DNA of 64,000 nucleotides from Acidobacteriota bacterium (GTDB lineage: Bacteria; Acidobacteriota; Terriglobia; Bryobacterales; Bryobacteraceae): assembly GCA_029776225.1 (NCBI GenBank), contig JAKOTR010000022.1:186001-250000 (forward strand), written 5' to 3'. Under the pieces are notes generated by a model. That model ran no database searches and was not told the origin of the DNA. It saw only the letters and a program-made list of their open reading frames with translations. Positions 48,197 to 56,964 of the stretch are shown one piece after another (the stretch's first letter is position 1; each line of letters starts with the position of its first letter). A program made the position numbers and the translations under genes.

Positions 48197-48996
48197 GATG
48201 CTCCGCCTTTGGTCGGCCACCGCTTCTCGATGTAACTGCGCAGCCGCAGGATGGCCTGCGTTTTGAGTTGCGAGACGCGCGACTCGTGCAGCTCCACCAC
48301 CTTGGCGATTTCGCGCAGCGTCAATTCCTCGTGGTAATAAAGGCTGATCACCGTGCGCTCGACGTACGGCATTTTCGAAATCGCTTCTGCCAGCAGGCGC
48401 TCCAGTTCCGACCGCTCGAGAATCCGCGAAGGCCACTTCTCCTCGCTATCGGAGATGTACTTCAGCAGATCCCGGCCGCTGTCCTCGCCGCCGGCGTGTT
48501 CCAGGCTTCCCAGATTCACCCCACGTACCTCGACAAGCCACGAGTGGTACGTTTCCATGTCGATATTCAGTTCCTGGGCAATCTCCTCCTCGGTGGGGGC
48601 CCTGTGCAGGCGCTGTTCCGCCGCCGCAACGGCCGCTTCAATCATCTTGGCCTTCTTGCGTTTTTGCCGCGGCGCCCAGTCGAGGCCGCGCAGGCTGTCC
48701 AGGATCGCGCCCCGAATCTTGTATTCCGCGTATGTCTTCAGCTTGAAATTAAGGCTCGGATCGAAATTGTCGATGGCCGAGATGAGGCCCACGATGCCGG
48801 CGGAGATCAGATCTTCCAGGCTTACGCTGCCCGGAAGCCGCTCGTGAATCCGCCGGGCGATCAGGCGGACCTGAGGCAGGTGCTCCATAATGAGCCGCTC
48901 GCGTTCCGCCGCGGGCGTTTCCTCAGTCGTTTGATAGTAGTCGGCCACTGCTCGATCCTTGTACCGGCCTGGTGCGGCCGCCGCCGTCGCGCTCAT
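48193..48996 (-). CDS. fliA: Flagellar sigma-28 factor
   Basis: The 267-aa product is an RNA polymerase sigma factor of the FliA/WhiG group. It has region 2 (about 40-105: HLPQVRLIARRIHERLPGSV, LISAGIVGLISAIDNFDP, FKLKTYAEYKIRGAILDSLR), region 3 (PRQKRKKAKMIEAAVAAAEQ) and region 4 (about 205-260: ISKMPYVERTVISLYYHEEL, LREIAKVVELHESRVSQLKT). It directs late flagellar genes. It overlaps flhF and fliY by ATGA at both ends, so it is translated with them. A probable anti-sigma FlgM lies at the right end of the window. Confidence 0.95.
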   Translation of the reverse strand: MSATAAAAPGRYKDRAVADYYQTTEETPAAERERLIMEHLPQVRLIARRIHERLPGSVSLEDLISAGIVGLISAIDNFDPSLNFKLKTYAEYKIRGAILDSLRGLDWAPRQKRKKAKMIEAAVAAAEQRLHRAPTEEEIAQELNIDMETYHSWLVEVRGVNLGSLEHAGGEDSGRDLLKYISDSEEKWPSRILERSELERLLAEAISKMPYVERTVISLYYHEELTLREIAKVVELHESRVSQLKTQAILRLRSYIEKRWPTKGGAS

Positions 48997-50096
48997 GCCG
49001 CCGCCGCTGCCGCCGCTCGCCGGATGCTGCGCTCCAGCACCAGGCTCACGATTCGTTCCTTGTCCGCCGGCTCCAGGTCCTCAGGGATCTGCTGTCCCGT
49101 CGACAGGAAGGAAACCGGTTTACCCGTGCGGGCCGCCTCGTTGAAAATCGGCCCGAAGGCTTCGGTCTCGTCCAGCTTGGTGAAAATGAGCTTCCGAGGC
49201 CTGAAAATCTCGAAGCGGTCCACCACACGGGATAGATCGGCGGATTTCATCGAAGCCGATAGAACCAAGTGGGTGTCGATATCGCGCCGGCCCGCAAGAA
49301 ACGCCGCCAGATCCGAGGAATCCACCAGGTCGTTCGGTCCGTGGCCGGGGGTATCGATCAATATCAGGTCCTTGGTGCGATGCTCCTCGATGGCCTGCGA
49401 GAGCGCTCCGGGGGTCTCCAGGGCCAGGAAGCCCACGCCCAGGATGGCGGCGAACGACCGCAACTGGTCCGCCGCGGCGATGCGGTAGTTATCCATCGAG
49501 ATGATCTGCGTCGGCCGCCTGCACGTCAGCCCGTAGCGGACAGCGAGTTTCACCAGGGTCGTGGTCTTGCCACAGCCGCACGGGCCGACCAGCGCAACGA
49601 TTCGCGGGTGCCCGCCGCGCCCCAACTGCGTATCGCAGCGGATGCGAGACGCAAGTTCGGCCGCCAGCGCGCGGTCCACCGATCCCTCTACGTCCGCTTC
49701 TCTGAGCCGCTGCAGGATATCGTGCGCCAGCGCCGGATCCACTTCCGCTTCCACGAGCGAGGAGAAGACCTCGGCCAGCTCCGGCTTCGGCAACTCGCGC
49801 GCCGAGGCCATCGCGCTCGACCGGCTCAACGCCGCGGCCATTCGCTCCAACTGCTTGCGCATCTCCGCGATGTCGGCCGAAAGGCGCGCGTAGTCCTGCT
49901 GCCCGGGGGCGTGCCGGGAACCGTCCGCCGTGCGGTCCGAGGGCGGAAGCGCCATGACCACTTCGTATTCGCCCATATGCCGCGCTTCCGGCGGGGCCTT
50001 GCGCGACTGGATCAGCATGGCGTCCGGCCCCAATTCAATCCGCGCCATTTCCAGCGCGGCTTTTACGTCGTTGGCGAAGTACGATTTCAATCTCAC
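48993..50096 (-). CDS. flhF: Flagellar biosynthesis GTPase FlhF
   Basis: The 367-aa product is an SRP-type GTPase that places the flagellum and recruits early basal-body parts. The N-terminal MRLKSYFANDVKAALEMARI is typical. The G domain has GPCGCGKTTT (171-180), DNYRIAAADQLRSFA, LILIDTPGHGPND and FTKLDETEAFGPIFNEA. The C-terminus ends in an Ala run that overlaps the fliA start by 4 nt. The partner ATPase FlhG (FleN), normally adjacent, is missing at this place, so number control may be encoded elsewhere or differ. Confidence 0.95.
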   Translation of the reverse strand: MRLKSYFANDVKAALEMARIELGPDAMLIQSRKAPPEARHMGEYEVVMALPPSDRTADGSRHAPGQQDYARLSADIAEMRKQLERMAAALSRSSAMASARELPKPELAEVFSSLVEAEVDPALAHDILQRLREADVEGSVDRALAAELASRIRCDTQLGRGGHPRIVALVGPCGCGKTTTLVKLAVRYGLTCRRPTQIISMDNYRIAAADQLRSFAAILGVGFLALETPGALSQAIEEHRTKDLILIDTPGHGPNDLVDSSDLAAFLAGRRDIDTHLVLSASMKSADLSRVVDRFEIFRPRKLIFTKLDETEAFGPIFNEAARTGKPVSFLSTGQQIPEDLEPADKERIVSLVLERSIRRAAAAAAA

Positions 50097-50117
50097 TCCC
50101 GGTTCTCCTTGGACGTA

Positions 50118-52196
50118 TTACTGAATGACTCCCAGCGACACCACCTTCACCCCGGATGGAATCTCGCCGTGCGACAGAAAATACACGTTGCTGATCGACG
50201 TTTCTACAAGCTGCCTCAAGAAGGGCCGTGCGCCGGAACTCGCCAGCACCACCACCGGCGATTCCGGACTCCCCACAACTCGCCGGATGCGGTCGAGAAT
50301 GTCGCGCACCGCCTGCGGCGAGACGTTCCAATGGCTCGTGAATTCGCCGTGCTCAACCGAGGACTCCACCATTTGCTCGAGCGCCGGGTCGAGGAAATAC
50401 GCGGGCAGCTCGCCATTCGCGTTCAGATACGGCTTCACCACGACCCGCCGGATCGACTGCCTCACGTATTCGGTCAGCAGCGTCGGGTTCTTGGTGATCT
50501 GCGCTGCCTCACCCAGCGCTTCCAAAATCGAGACCGCGTCGCGAATCGACACCCGTTCCCGAAGCAGGTTCTGTAGAACACGCTGCACAGCGGCAAGGGA
50601 AAGCAATTTCGGAACCAAATCCTCCACCACGCGCGGGTTCTCTTCCGACACGCGGTCCAGCAGCTTTTTCGCATCCTGGCGCGAAAACAGTTCGTGGGCG
50701 TGACGGCGGATGACTTCCGAAAGGTGTGTGCCCAGGATGCTGGGGGCATCCACCACCGTGTAGCCCGCGCTCCGCGCCGCTTCCACGCGGTCGGAACTGA
50801 TCCACACCGCCGGAATCCCGAAGGCCGGTTCGCGTGTCTCGATACCCTCGATCGGCTCGGCAGGCTTGCCCGGATGGATCGCAAGTTCGCAGCCCTGAGG
50901 CATATCGAAGCGCGCCACCTCCAGGCCTTTGATCAGGATGACGTACTCGCGCGGGCGCAGCGACAGATTGTCGGTGACGCGCACCGGCGGGAGCAGATAT
51001 CCCATTTCGGTGGCCAGTTGCCGGCGGATCGCCGCGATTCTCCGGAGCAGCGGCGAGTTCTTTCCTCCCTCGACCAGCCGCACCAGCCCGAGGCCCACCT
51101 CCACCGACATCGGATCCACTTTGAGCAGCGCCTCCAGGTTCTCCTTAGGCGGAGGAGGCTGCGCGACTGACGTTTTTTCGGCTCTGACAACCTTTTGTCG
51201 CATCCGCCACGCCACTACGCCGATCCCGGCGCTCAGGATGACAAAAGGCATTCCCGGCAGCCCGGGGAACGCGGCCAGCGCCAGCAGGACCCCCGATGCC
51301 AGCAGCAACGGCTCCGGCTTCCCAAAAACCTGTTTGCGGAACTCGGCGCCAAGCTGGCTGTCCGCGCCCGCGCGCGTCACCACCAGGCCGCCGGAGATGG
51401 AGATCATGAGCGCGGGCACCACCGTCACCAGGCCGTCGCCGATGGTGAGCACGGTGTAGGTTTCAAGCGCGCGGCGCAAATCCATTCCGTGCTGCAGCAC
51501 GCCGATCAAGAAACCCGCGATGATGTTGATGCCCGTGATCAGAATGCTCGCCACGGCGTCGCGCTGCGTGAACCGCGAAGCGCCGTCCATGGCGCCGTAG
51601 AACTCGGCTTCGGCGGCCAGCCTCCGGCGGCGCTCCCTCGCTTCGGCTTCGTCGATCAGCCCGGCGTTGAGATCCGAATCGATCGACATCTGTTTTCCGG
51701 GCAGCGCATCCAGAGTGAACCGGGCGGTGACTTCCGAGATGCGGACCGCGCCGTGGTTGATGACCACGTACTGTATGGCGATCAGAACAAGAAAAATCAC
51801 CGCCCCGACGATGTAGTTGCCGCCCACCACAAACGTGCCGAACGCCTCGATCACGTGGCCCGCCGCCGCCGTGCCGGTGTTGCCATTCAGCAGAATCAGC
51901 CGCGAGGAGGAGATGTTCAAGCCCAGCCGGAACAGCGTCATCAACAGCAGCGTGGTGGGAAAGACGCTGAACTCGACCGGCTTCAAGATGTACATCGCCA
52001 CCAGGAGCACGATCACCGAAAGCGTGATGTTCGTTGCGATCAGGATGTCGAGCAGGAAAGCGGGCATCGGCGCCACCATCGCCAGCACGATGGCGAGAAC
52101 GCCGAGAGGGACAGCGAGCTCCACCACCTTCGTGCGGGCGGGCTGATTTCCGCGTCCCGGTTGAGCCTGAGCGAGTGCGATTGCCTTCGAAGCCAT
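50118..52196 (-). CDS. flhA: Flagellar export gate protein FlhA
   Basis: The 692-aa product has eight membrane helices in its first ~330 residues (PLGVLAIVLAMVAPMPAFLL, NITLSVIVLLVAMYIL, GDGLVTVVPALMISISGGLV). The FHIPEP signature region includes FPTTLLLMTLFRLGLNISSS. The large cytosolic domain binds chaperones and cargo (PPVRVTDNLSLRPREYVILI, LSEVIRRHAHELFSRQDAKK). It is part of the flagellar type III export apparatus. Only 3 nt separate it from flhB. The gene neighbourhood (hook, rod, rings) shows that this is a flagellar and not a virulence secretion system. Confidence 0.97.
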   Translation of the reverse strand: MASKAIALAQAQPGRGNQPARTKVVELAVPLGVLAIVLAMVAPMPAFLLDILIATNITLSVIVLLVAMYILKPVEFSVFPTTLLLMTLFRLGLNISSSRLILLNGNTGTAAAGHVIEAFGTFVVGGNYIVGAVIFLVLIAIQYVVINHGAVRISEVTARFTLDALPGKQMSIDSDLNAGLIDEAEARERRRRLAAEAEFYGAMDGASRFTQRDAVASILITGINIIAGFLIGVLQHGMDLRRALETYTVLTIGDGLVTVVPALMISISGGLVVTRAGADSQLGAEFRKQVFGKPEPLLLASGVLLALAAFPGLPGMPFVILSAGIGVVAWRMRQKVVRAEKTSVAQPPPPKENLEALLKVDPMSVEVGLGLVRLVEGGKNSPLLRRIAAIRRQLATEMGYLLPPVRVTDNLSLRPREYVILIKGLEVARFDMPQGCELAIHPGKPAEPIEGIETREPAFGIPAVWISSDRVEAARSAGYTVVDAPSILGTHLSEVIRRHAHELFSRQDAKKLLDRVSEENPRVVEDLVPKLLSLAAVQRVLQNLLRERVSIRDAVSILEALGEAAQITKNPTLLTEYVRQSIRRVVVKPYLNANGELPAYFLDPALEQMVESSVEHGEFTSHWNVSPQAVRDILDRIRRVVGSPESPVVVLASSGARPFLRQLVETSISNVYFLSHGEIPSGVKVVSLGVIQ

Positions 52197-52199
52197 TCT

Positions 52200-53264
52200 C
52201 TATGCCGGCAAACGGCCTCCCATAATGCGGTAAATGTAGGCCAGGATTTCAGCCACCGCGCGGTAAAGATGCGCGGGGATTTCCTGCCCCACTTCAGCCG
52301 ACTTGTAAAGCGCCTGGGCCAGGGGAGGATTCTCCACAATGGGCACCTGGTGCTCGACGGCTTTCTTCCGGATGCGAAGCGCCAGATAGTTCTTGCCCTT
52401 GGCGACGACCACCGGCGCGGCCATCGAATCCATCACGTAGCGGATGGCCACCGCGTAATGCGTGGGGTTCACAATGACCGCCGTGGCCTTGGGCACCTGC
52501 GCCATCATGCGCCTGCGCAGCCATTCACGCCGCAACTGGCGCACACGCGCGCGCACCTGCGGGTTGCCTTCGGTTTCCTTGGCTTCATCGCGGAGTTCCT
52601 GCCTGCTCATCCGCAAGTCCGCCATGTAGCGCCGCTTTTGCCGCACCAGGTCGATGGCCCCCATCACTATGAATGCAGCGGCGCCCTTCCAGATCAGATC
52701 CTGGATCGAGGCGGCCATCTGATACGAGCTTTTCTGCACGCCCTGAAGCGGCATGGCGACGAGCGCGTCCCAGTTGTCCTTCACGATGCCGTAGACCGCT
52801 CCGGCGAACAGCGGCAGCAGCACGGCCGCCTGCACGAGCGAGGGAATGTTCTGCCGGGGCAGTTCCTGCAGCCTCGTGACTATGTTCAGCCGCTTGAAAT
52901 TCGGCGTCAGTCCCTTTGCGGAAAACCCAAACTGCGTGACAGAAAGGTGAGCGCCTAAGGTCACCGCGAGCAGCACTCCGCCGGCGAGGCCCAGCGGCAG
53001 AAAATCGCGGACGAGCAGCACGCGCGCCAGCCGCTCCAGTTCCGCCGCGGTGACTTCGGCGGAAAAGGCGATGCGGAACACGTACCGGGTGGTCTCCATA
53101 AGGCGCGAGCAGTAGCTGGTTCCAAACCATCCGAGCAGCGCCGCGAACGCGGCAAACTGAAGCGCTCCGACCGCCTCGCGGCTGACCGGGAAACGGCCCT
53201 CGCGGCGCGCCTGCTGGATGCGCCGCGGCGTCGCTTTTTCCGTCTGCTGGCTCTTGTCAGCCAT
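52200..53264 (-). CDS. flhB: Flagellar export switch protein FlhB
   Basis: The 354-aa product has the basic cytosolic N-terminus (EKATPRRIQQARREG), four membrane helices, and the autocleavage site NPTH (266-269) in AVIVNPTHYAVAIRY. Cleavage there changes export from hook to filament substrates. The C-terminal cytosolic part is complete (GKNYLALRIRKKAVEHQVPI). It is separated from fliR by a 126-nt gap that holds a direct repeat of the fliR 3' end. Confidence 0.96.
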   Translation of the reverse strand: MADKSQQTEKATPRRIQQARREGRFPVSREAVGALQFAAFAALLGWFGTSYCSRLMETTRYVFRIAFSAEVTAAELERLARVLLVRDFLPLGLAGGVLLAVTLGAHLSVTQFGFSAKGLTPNFKRLNIVTRLQELPRQNIPSLVQAAVLLPLFAGAVYGIVKDNWDALVAMPLQGVQKSSYQMAASIQDLIWKGAAAFIVMGAIDLVRQKRRYMADLRMSRQELRDEAKETEGNPQVRARVRQLRREWLRRRMMAQVPKATAVIVNPTHYAVAIRYVMDSMAAPVVVAKGKNYLALRIRKKAVEHQVPIVENPPLAQALYKSAEVGQEIPAHLYRAVAEILAYIYRIMGGRLPA

Positions 53265-53302
53265 GGACTCGGCACCTTCCGCAAATCACGCGATAGTGGC
53301 CT

Positions 53303-53411
53303 TTCCTGCAGGGCACTTCAAAATGCCTCCCCGCAGCACCCGTGACAGAGAGCGGAGTTCCCGCATACCAGATGCTTCCTGCAAGGCACCTCACATGCCT
53401 CCCCGCAGCAC
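53303..53411 (-). repeat. Imperfect direct repeat duplicating the 3' end of fliR
   Basis: Two copies of a 36-37 nt sequence lie at 53303-53339 and 53376-53411, 73 nt apart. Both contain TTCCTGCA and ATGCCTCCCCGCAGCAC. The copy at 53376-53411 includes the last codons of fliR and its stop; the other lies in the gap before flhB. It looks like a local duplication of the gene end. No other copy was noticed in the window. Confidence 0.7.
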
Positions 53412-54158
53412 GGCTACCGTGCGCTCAGCGGCGTCGCGGAACACGGGCACGAAAAACGCCGTCACCACGGCAAAAAATGCCAGCGTCGCCAGCATCTTCA
53501 CCGGAAAAGCCAGCGTGAGCAGTTGCAGTTGCATGTGTATGCGGCCGAGCAGCGCCAGGGCGATGTCCACCAGCATCAGCAGCACGATCACGGGCATGGC
53601 CAGCCGCAGCCCGGTGGTGAACATCGCGCCGCCCAGTTTCAAAACCGCTTCGACTCCCCCCGGGTACAACTGGTAGGTTCCCGGAGGATAGACGGCGAGG
53701 CTCCGGGCGAACACGGCAAGCACCTGGCGGTCCAGCCCGAGCGCGAAAAACAGCAGCCCGGCGGTCAGATGCGCAAAGACCACCAGCACGTTGCTGTCGG
53801 CCTGGGTCGTGGGATCGATCGTGGACGCGTATGAGTAGCCCGCTTGCACCGCGAACGCCTGTGCAGCCAAAATCAGCGTCTCGACCAGGAACGCCACCGC
53901 CACCCCGGCGGTTACGCCGAATGCCGCCTCGGAAATCATCCACACAAGCAGTTGCCCTATGCCGATTCCGGCCACCGGCACTTCGGGCCATACCGGAAAC
54001 AGCGCGATTGTGGCGCTTACGGCCAGCACCGCGCGCACCATCTGCGGTCCCTGGTTCACGCCTGGCAGCGGCACAAAAACGAACGCGCCGCCTACGCGCG
54101 CCAGTACAAGCAGAAAGCCGAGCAGCAGGCCAAGCGGCGCCGTGACCTCACCGGGCAT
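53391..54158 (-). CDS. fliR: Flagellar export gate protein FliR
   Basis: The 255-aa product has six hydrophobic segments (LLLGFLLVLARVGGAFVFVP, MVRAVLAVSATIALFPVWPE, LLVWMISEAAFGVTAGVAVA, LTAGLLFFALGLDRQVLAVF, LAMPVIVLLMLVDIALALLG, KMLATLAFFAVVTAFFVPVF) as in FliR. The LVET and YSYASTIDPTTQADS stretches in the middle fit the family. It forms the export gate with FliP and FliQ. It overlaps fliQ by 11 nt. Its 3' end is duplicated downstream. Confidence 0.93.
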   Translation of the reverse strand: MPGEVTAPLGLLLGFLLVLARVGGAFVFVPLPGVNQGPQMVRAVLAVSATIALFPVWPEVPVAGIGIGQLLVWMISEAAFGVTAGVAVAFLVETLILAAQAFAVQAGYSYASTIDPTTQADSNVLVVFAHLTAGLLFFALGLDRQVLAVFARSLAVYPPGTYQLYPGGVEAVLKLGGAMFTTGLRLAMPVIVLLMLVDIALALLGRIHMQLQLLTLAFPVKMLATLAFFAVVTAFFVPVFRDAAERTVAVLRGGM

Positions 54159-54417
54159 AGCGGCCTAAGTCGCCCAAGATCGAGGAGGCGTAGGTCATCA
54201 TCTGCCGCAGGATCCAGGGCAAAGAGATCAGCAGCGCCAGAAGGAACGCCGCCAGCCGCGGAATCGTGCTGAACGCCGAATCCTGCATGGAGGTCACCAC
54301 CTGCACGAGACTGATCGCCACGCCAGCGACGAAACCTACAATGAGCAGCGGCGCGCTGACCCAGAAAGCCATCATCAGCATCTGCCGCACGGTCTGCATG
54401 ACGAATTCGGGTGTCAT
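54148..54417 (-). CDS. fliQ: Flagellar export gate protein FliQ
   Basis: The 89-aa product has two membrane helices (MMAFWVSAPLLIVGFVAGVA and LAAFLLALLISLPWILRQMM) joined by the conserved loop ISLVQVVTSMQDSAFSTIPR, which is diagnostic for FliQ. It lies 7 nt after fliP and overlaps fliR by 11 nt. Confidence 0.95.
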   Translation of the reverse strand: MTPEFVMQTVRQMLMMAFWVSAPLLIVGFVAGVAISLVQVVTSMQDSAFSTIPRLAAFLLALLISLPWILRQMMTYASSILGDLGRYAR

Positions 54418-54424
54418 TCTGTCG

Positions 54425-55138
54425 CTAATAAAAACTTTTCACCAGGGAGCCCACGACGAGATTCCAACCGTCCACCAGCACAAACAGCAGCAGCTTGAAC
54501 GGCGCCGACAACATTACCGGCGGCAGTTGGATCATTCCGACCGAGAGCGTGACCGAGGCCACCACGAGGTCGATCACCAAGAAAGGCAAAAACAGAACCG
54601 CCCCGATCTGAAATGCCGTCTTGAGCTCGGAGAGAATATAGGCCGGCACCAGCACCGCAAGGTCGAGGTCCGCGGGCGTACGCGGCGCTGGGCGACGTGT
54701 GATCTCCACCAGCAGCTTGATGTCCTTTTCCCGCGCGAATCGCGCCAGAAACGCTTTCAGCGGCTGGCTACCCTGCTCGAATCCCTGCCCCAGCGTGAGC
54801 TGCCCTTTTTCCACGGGCACCCAACCCTTGTTGTACATCTCCATCGCCACCGGCTGCATGATCAGGATGGTCAGAAACAGCGCCAACCCGATCAGCACCT
54901 GGTTCGAGGGGGTCGCTTGCGTGCCCAGCGCCTGCCTGAGAAAGTGCAGCACCACGACGATGCGGAGAAACGGCGTCACCGATACGATCACCGCCGGCAG
55001 CAGCGTCAGCAGCGTCAGCACCACCACGATCTGCAGAGGGACGCTGAGCGAGGCGCCGCGCACGGTTCCCAGCGGCAGCGACTGGGCGGCAGATAGCGCC
55101 GGCGCCAGGAGCGCGAAAGCGATCGGAAGCAGTCTCAC
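54425..55138 (-). CDS. fliP: Flagellar export gate protein FliP
   Basis: The 237-aa product has a signal-like first helix (LLPIAFALLAPALSAAQ). The FliP core follows: LLPAVIVSVTPFLRIVVVLH, FLRQALGTQATPSNQVLIGL, FLILTILIMQP-type helix, then VPAYILSELKTAFQIGAVLF, LPFLVIDLVVASVTLSVGMI and QLPPVMLSAPFKLLLFVLVD. The start is a GTG at 55138 that overlaps the fliO stop (GTGA). The longer open frame upstream lies over fliO and lacks similarity. FliP forms the core of the export pore. Confidence 0.95.
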   Translation of the reverse strand: MRLLPIAFALLAPALSAAQSLPLGTVRGASLSVPLQIVVVLTLLTLLPAVIVSVTPFLRIVVVLHFLRQALGTQATPSNQVLIGLALFLTILIMQPVAMEMYNKGWVPVEKGQLTLGQGFEQGSQPLKAFLARFAREKDIKLLVEITRRPAPRTPADLDLAVLVPAYILSELKTAFQIGAVLFLPFLVIDLVVASVTLSVGMIQLPPVMLSAPFKLLLFVLVDGWNLVVGSLVKSFY

Positions 55139-55428
55139 TTCGGCGCGCCCTCCAGAGTCTCGACCGCAGCCAGCGGTACGGAATCCAGCAGCGTGCAGCC
55201 GGCCGAGTGCGCCCCAATCAGCAGAGCGCGGTCCGCCAGCCGCACCAGGTGCAGCGTGTGCTGCGGCGTGAGCGCGAGGCGGGCCAGCGGCTCGAGCCGG
55301 CCGGGAATGCCGCGGCTGCGCACGATCCCGCTGCTGGAGATCAGCCCGCGCCGCCGCAGCGCCCACAGCGCCGCCCCCATCAGCCCCAACACCAGCGCCA
55401 CCGCGCTCAACTGATAAAAGAGTTCCAT
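55135..55428 (-). CDS. fliO: Flagellar export assembly protein FliO
   Basis: This 97-aa product has one N-terminal membrane helix (ELFYQLSAVALVLGLMGAAL) and a short cytosolic beta domain (LEPLARLALTPQHTLHLVRL, ADRALLIGAHSAGCTLLD). That is the usual FliO/FliZ pattern, and the place directly before fliP is diagnostic. FliO helps FliP assemble into its ring. GAGGA precedes the ATG. Confidence 0.85.
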   Translation of the reverse strand: MELFYQLSAVALVLGLMGAALWALRRRGLISSSGIVRSRGIPGRLEPLARLALTPQHTLHLVRLADRALLIGAHSAGCTLLDSVPLAAVETLEGAPK

Positions 55429-55439
55429 CGATCGATCCT

Positions 55440-55688
55440 CTATGCCGGCCAGTTGAAATCGGTGAGCCGGATGCCGAACGAGTTGCCGATAATCACGATC
55501 TCCGCGGAGCCGAGCAGCGTCCCGCCGACGTAAACGTCCAGGTTTTCGCCCGCCGACCGCGCCAGCCGGACGACACTGCCGACTTCCCAATTCAGGATTT
55601 CGGCAAACGGAGTGGTTTTCCGGTCCAGCTCGATTTCAAGCTGGAGGGGAACGTCGGCGAGATGCCCGATTTGCTCCTGAACGGTCAT
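55440..55688 (-). CDS. fliN: Flagellar motor switch protein FliN (minimal)
   Basis: The 82-aa product is a single SpoA domain (VPLQLEIELDRKTTPFAEIL, WEVGSVVRLARSAGENLDVY, VGGTLLGSAEIVIIGNSFGI). Together with the FliY-like protein at 47348-48196 it would supply two different C-ring subunits. No FliM or FliG is in the window. It lies 11 nt before fliO and 15 nt after flgE. Confidence 0.92.
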   Translation of the reverse strand: MTVQEQIGHLADVPLQLEIELDRKTTPFAEILNWEVGSVVRLARSAGENLDVYVGGTLLGSAEIVIIGNSFGIRLTDFNWPA

Positions 55689-55703
55689 GGCCGGCTATCG
55701 CGA

Positions 55704-56963
55704 TTACCGCTTGAGATTGATCGTCTCCTGGCTCATCTCGTCGGCAGTGGTGAGCACGCGCGAGTTGGCCTGGTAGCCGCGCTGGTAGACGATGAGGTTC
55801 GTAAATTCCCGCGCGATGTCTACGGTCGAGGCCTCCAGAGAGCCGCCCAGTATAATGCCCCGGCCGCCGGTCCCCGGTACGCCGATGGCCGGCATAGCGG
55901 TCTTGGCGCTTGCCTGAAAATTGTTGTTGCCTGCTGCGATCAGCGTATCGGAGTTGCGGATCGAGGCCAGCGCCACCTGCCCGACAATACGCTGCAGCCC
56001 GTTGGAGTACTGCGCGACGATTTTGCCGCCGTCAGCCAGGCCGACGCGGATCAGCGATGCGGATGTCGAGCCGTCCTGCGAGTTGGCCGAGACCGCGGAG
56101 GGCTGGGCGAACTGCGTTAGCCGCGGCGCTCCGTTCGGATGGTAGAGCGACCATTTGAGAGACATGTCGCTGGCCCCGTCGGCCAGCCCGGTGATGTTGA
56201 TGTCCACCGTCGGAGAACTCGGGTCCGGCGTGAGCAGCTTGCCGTCCGAATCGAAGGTGATGGTTCCCGTGGCGAGCGGCACCGGCGGATCGGGCGGCGA
56301 GGCAAGGTCCGCGGACGGAATCGTCACTTCGTACTGCCACTCGCCTGCTGCCGTCTTGGTGAACGTGATGGTCAACACATGGGTGGCGCCGAGAGAATCC
56401 ACTACCTCCATCGGGGTTGAGAACGTCGCATCCAACGTGCCGACGGTAGCGGCGGCGTTCAGGTTGAGATCCAGCGAGAAGTTCGTGGTCGCGATCGGAG
56501 TCTGGAGCGTTCCAACCGGAACCACAATGTCGGTGATGGCGCCAGTCGGGTTCACCGTTCCGTCGGGCCCTTCCATCCAGCCCTGGACTCTCTCTCCCGT
56601 CAGGGTCGTCAGGTAGCCCTGACCGTCCACCTTGAAGTTGCCTGCCCGGGTGTAGAGCGTCCCGCCGCGCTCGTCGCGCAAGATGAAAAAGCCGTCGCCT
56701 TGAATGGCGGCATCCAGCAGACCCGTGCTGCTCTGAATCGCACCCTGCGTGAACTGGCGCGTCGTAAATGGACGGCCCGTTCCGAAGCCGACCTGCGTCT
56801 CGCCCAGGCCCGCTCCGAGCGATTGCGTCACCAGGTCGCGAAAGGACACTGTACTGGTCTTGTAACCCGGCGTGTTGAGGTTCGCCAGATTGTTACCAAC
56901 CACGTCAACGGCGGTAACATGGGCGTTCAAAGCCGAGAGCGCTGTCGAGAAAGATGCAAACAT
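55704..56963 (-). CDS. flgE: Flagellar hook protein FlgE
   Basis: The 419-aa product starts FASFSTALSALNAHVTAVDV and VGNNLANLNTPGYKTSTVSF, the rod/hook N-terminal motif. It has the IQGDGFFILRDERGGTLYTR strand and the C-terminal ASTVDIAREFTNLIVYQRGY motif, ending MSQETINLKR. The middle contains the hook D1/D2 beta domains. It builds the flexible joint outside the cell. ATG 56963 is chosen because the family begins there; a 14-residue extension is rejected. Confidence 0.95.
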   Translation of the reverse strand: MFASFSTALSALNAHVTAVDVVGNNLANLNTPGYKTSTVSFRDLVTQSLGAGLGETQVGFGTGRPFTTRQFTQGAIQSSTGLLDAAIQGDGFFILRDERGGTLYTRAGNFKVDGQGYLTTLTGERVQGWMEGPDGTVNPTGAITDIVVPVGTLQTPIATTNFSLDLNLNAAATVGTLDATFSTPMEVVDSLGATHVLTITFTKTAAGEWQYEVTIPSADLASPPDPPVPLATGTITFDSDGKLLTPDPSSPTVDINITGLADGASDMSLKWSLYHPNGAPRLTQFAQPSAVSANSQDGSTSASLIRVGLADGGKIVAQYSNGLQRIVGQVALASIRNSDTLIAAGNNNFQASAKTAMPAIGVPGTGGRGIILGGSLEASTVDIAREFTNLIVYQRGYQANSRVLTTADEMSQETINLKR

Positions 56964-56964
56964 A

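Noticed and set aside
51195-52958. 587-residue plus-strand open frame opposite flhA/flhB
   Set aside because: Antisense shadow, His/Arg rich, no membrane segments or motifs.
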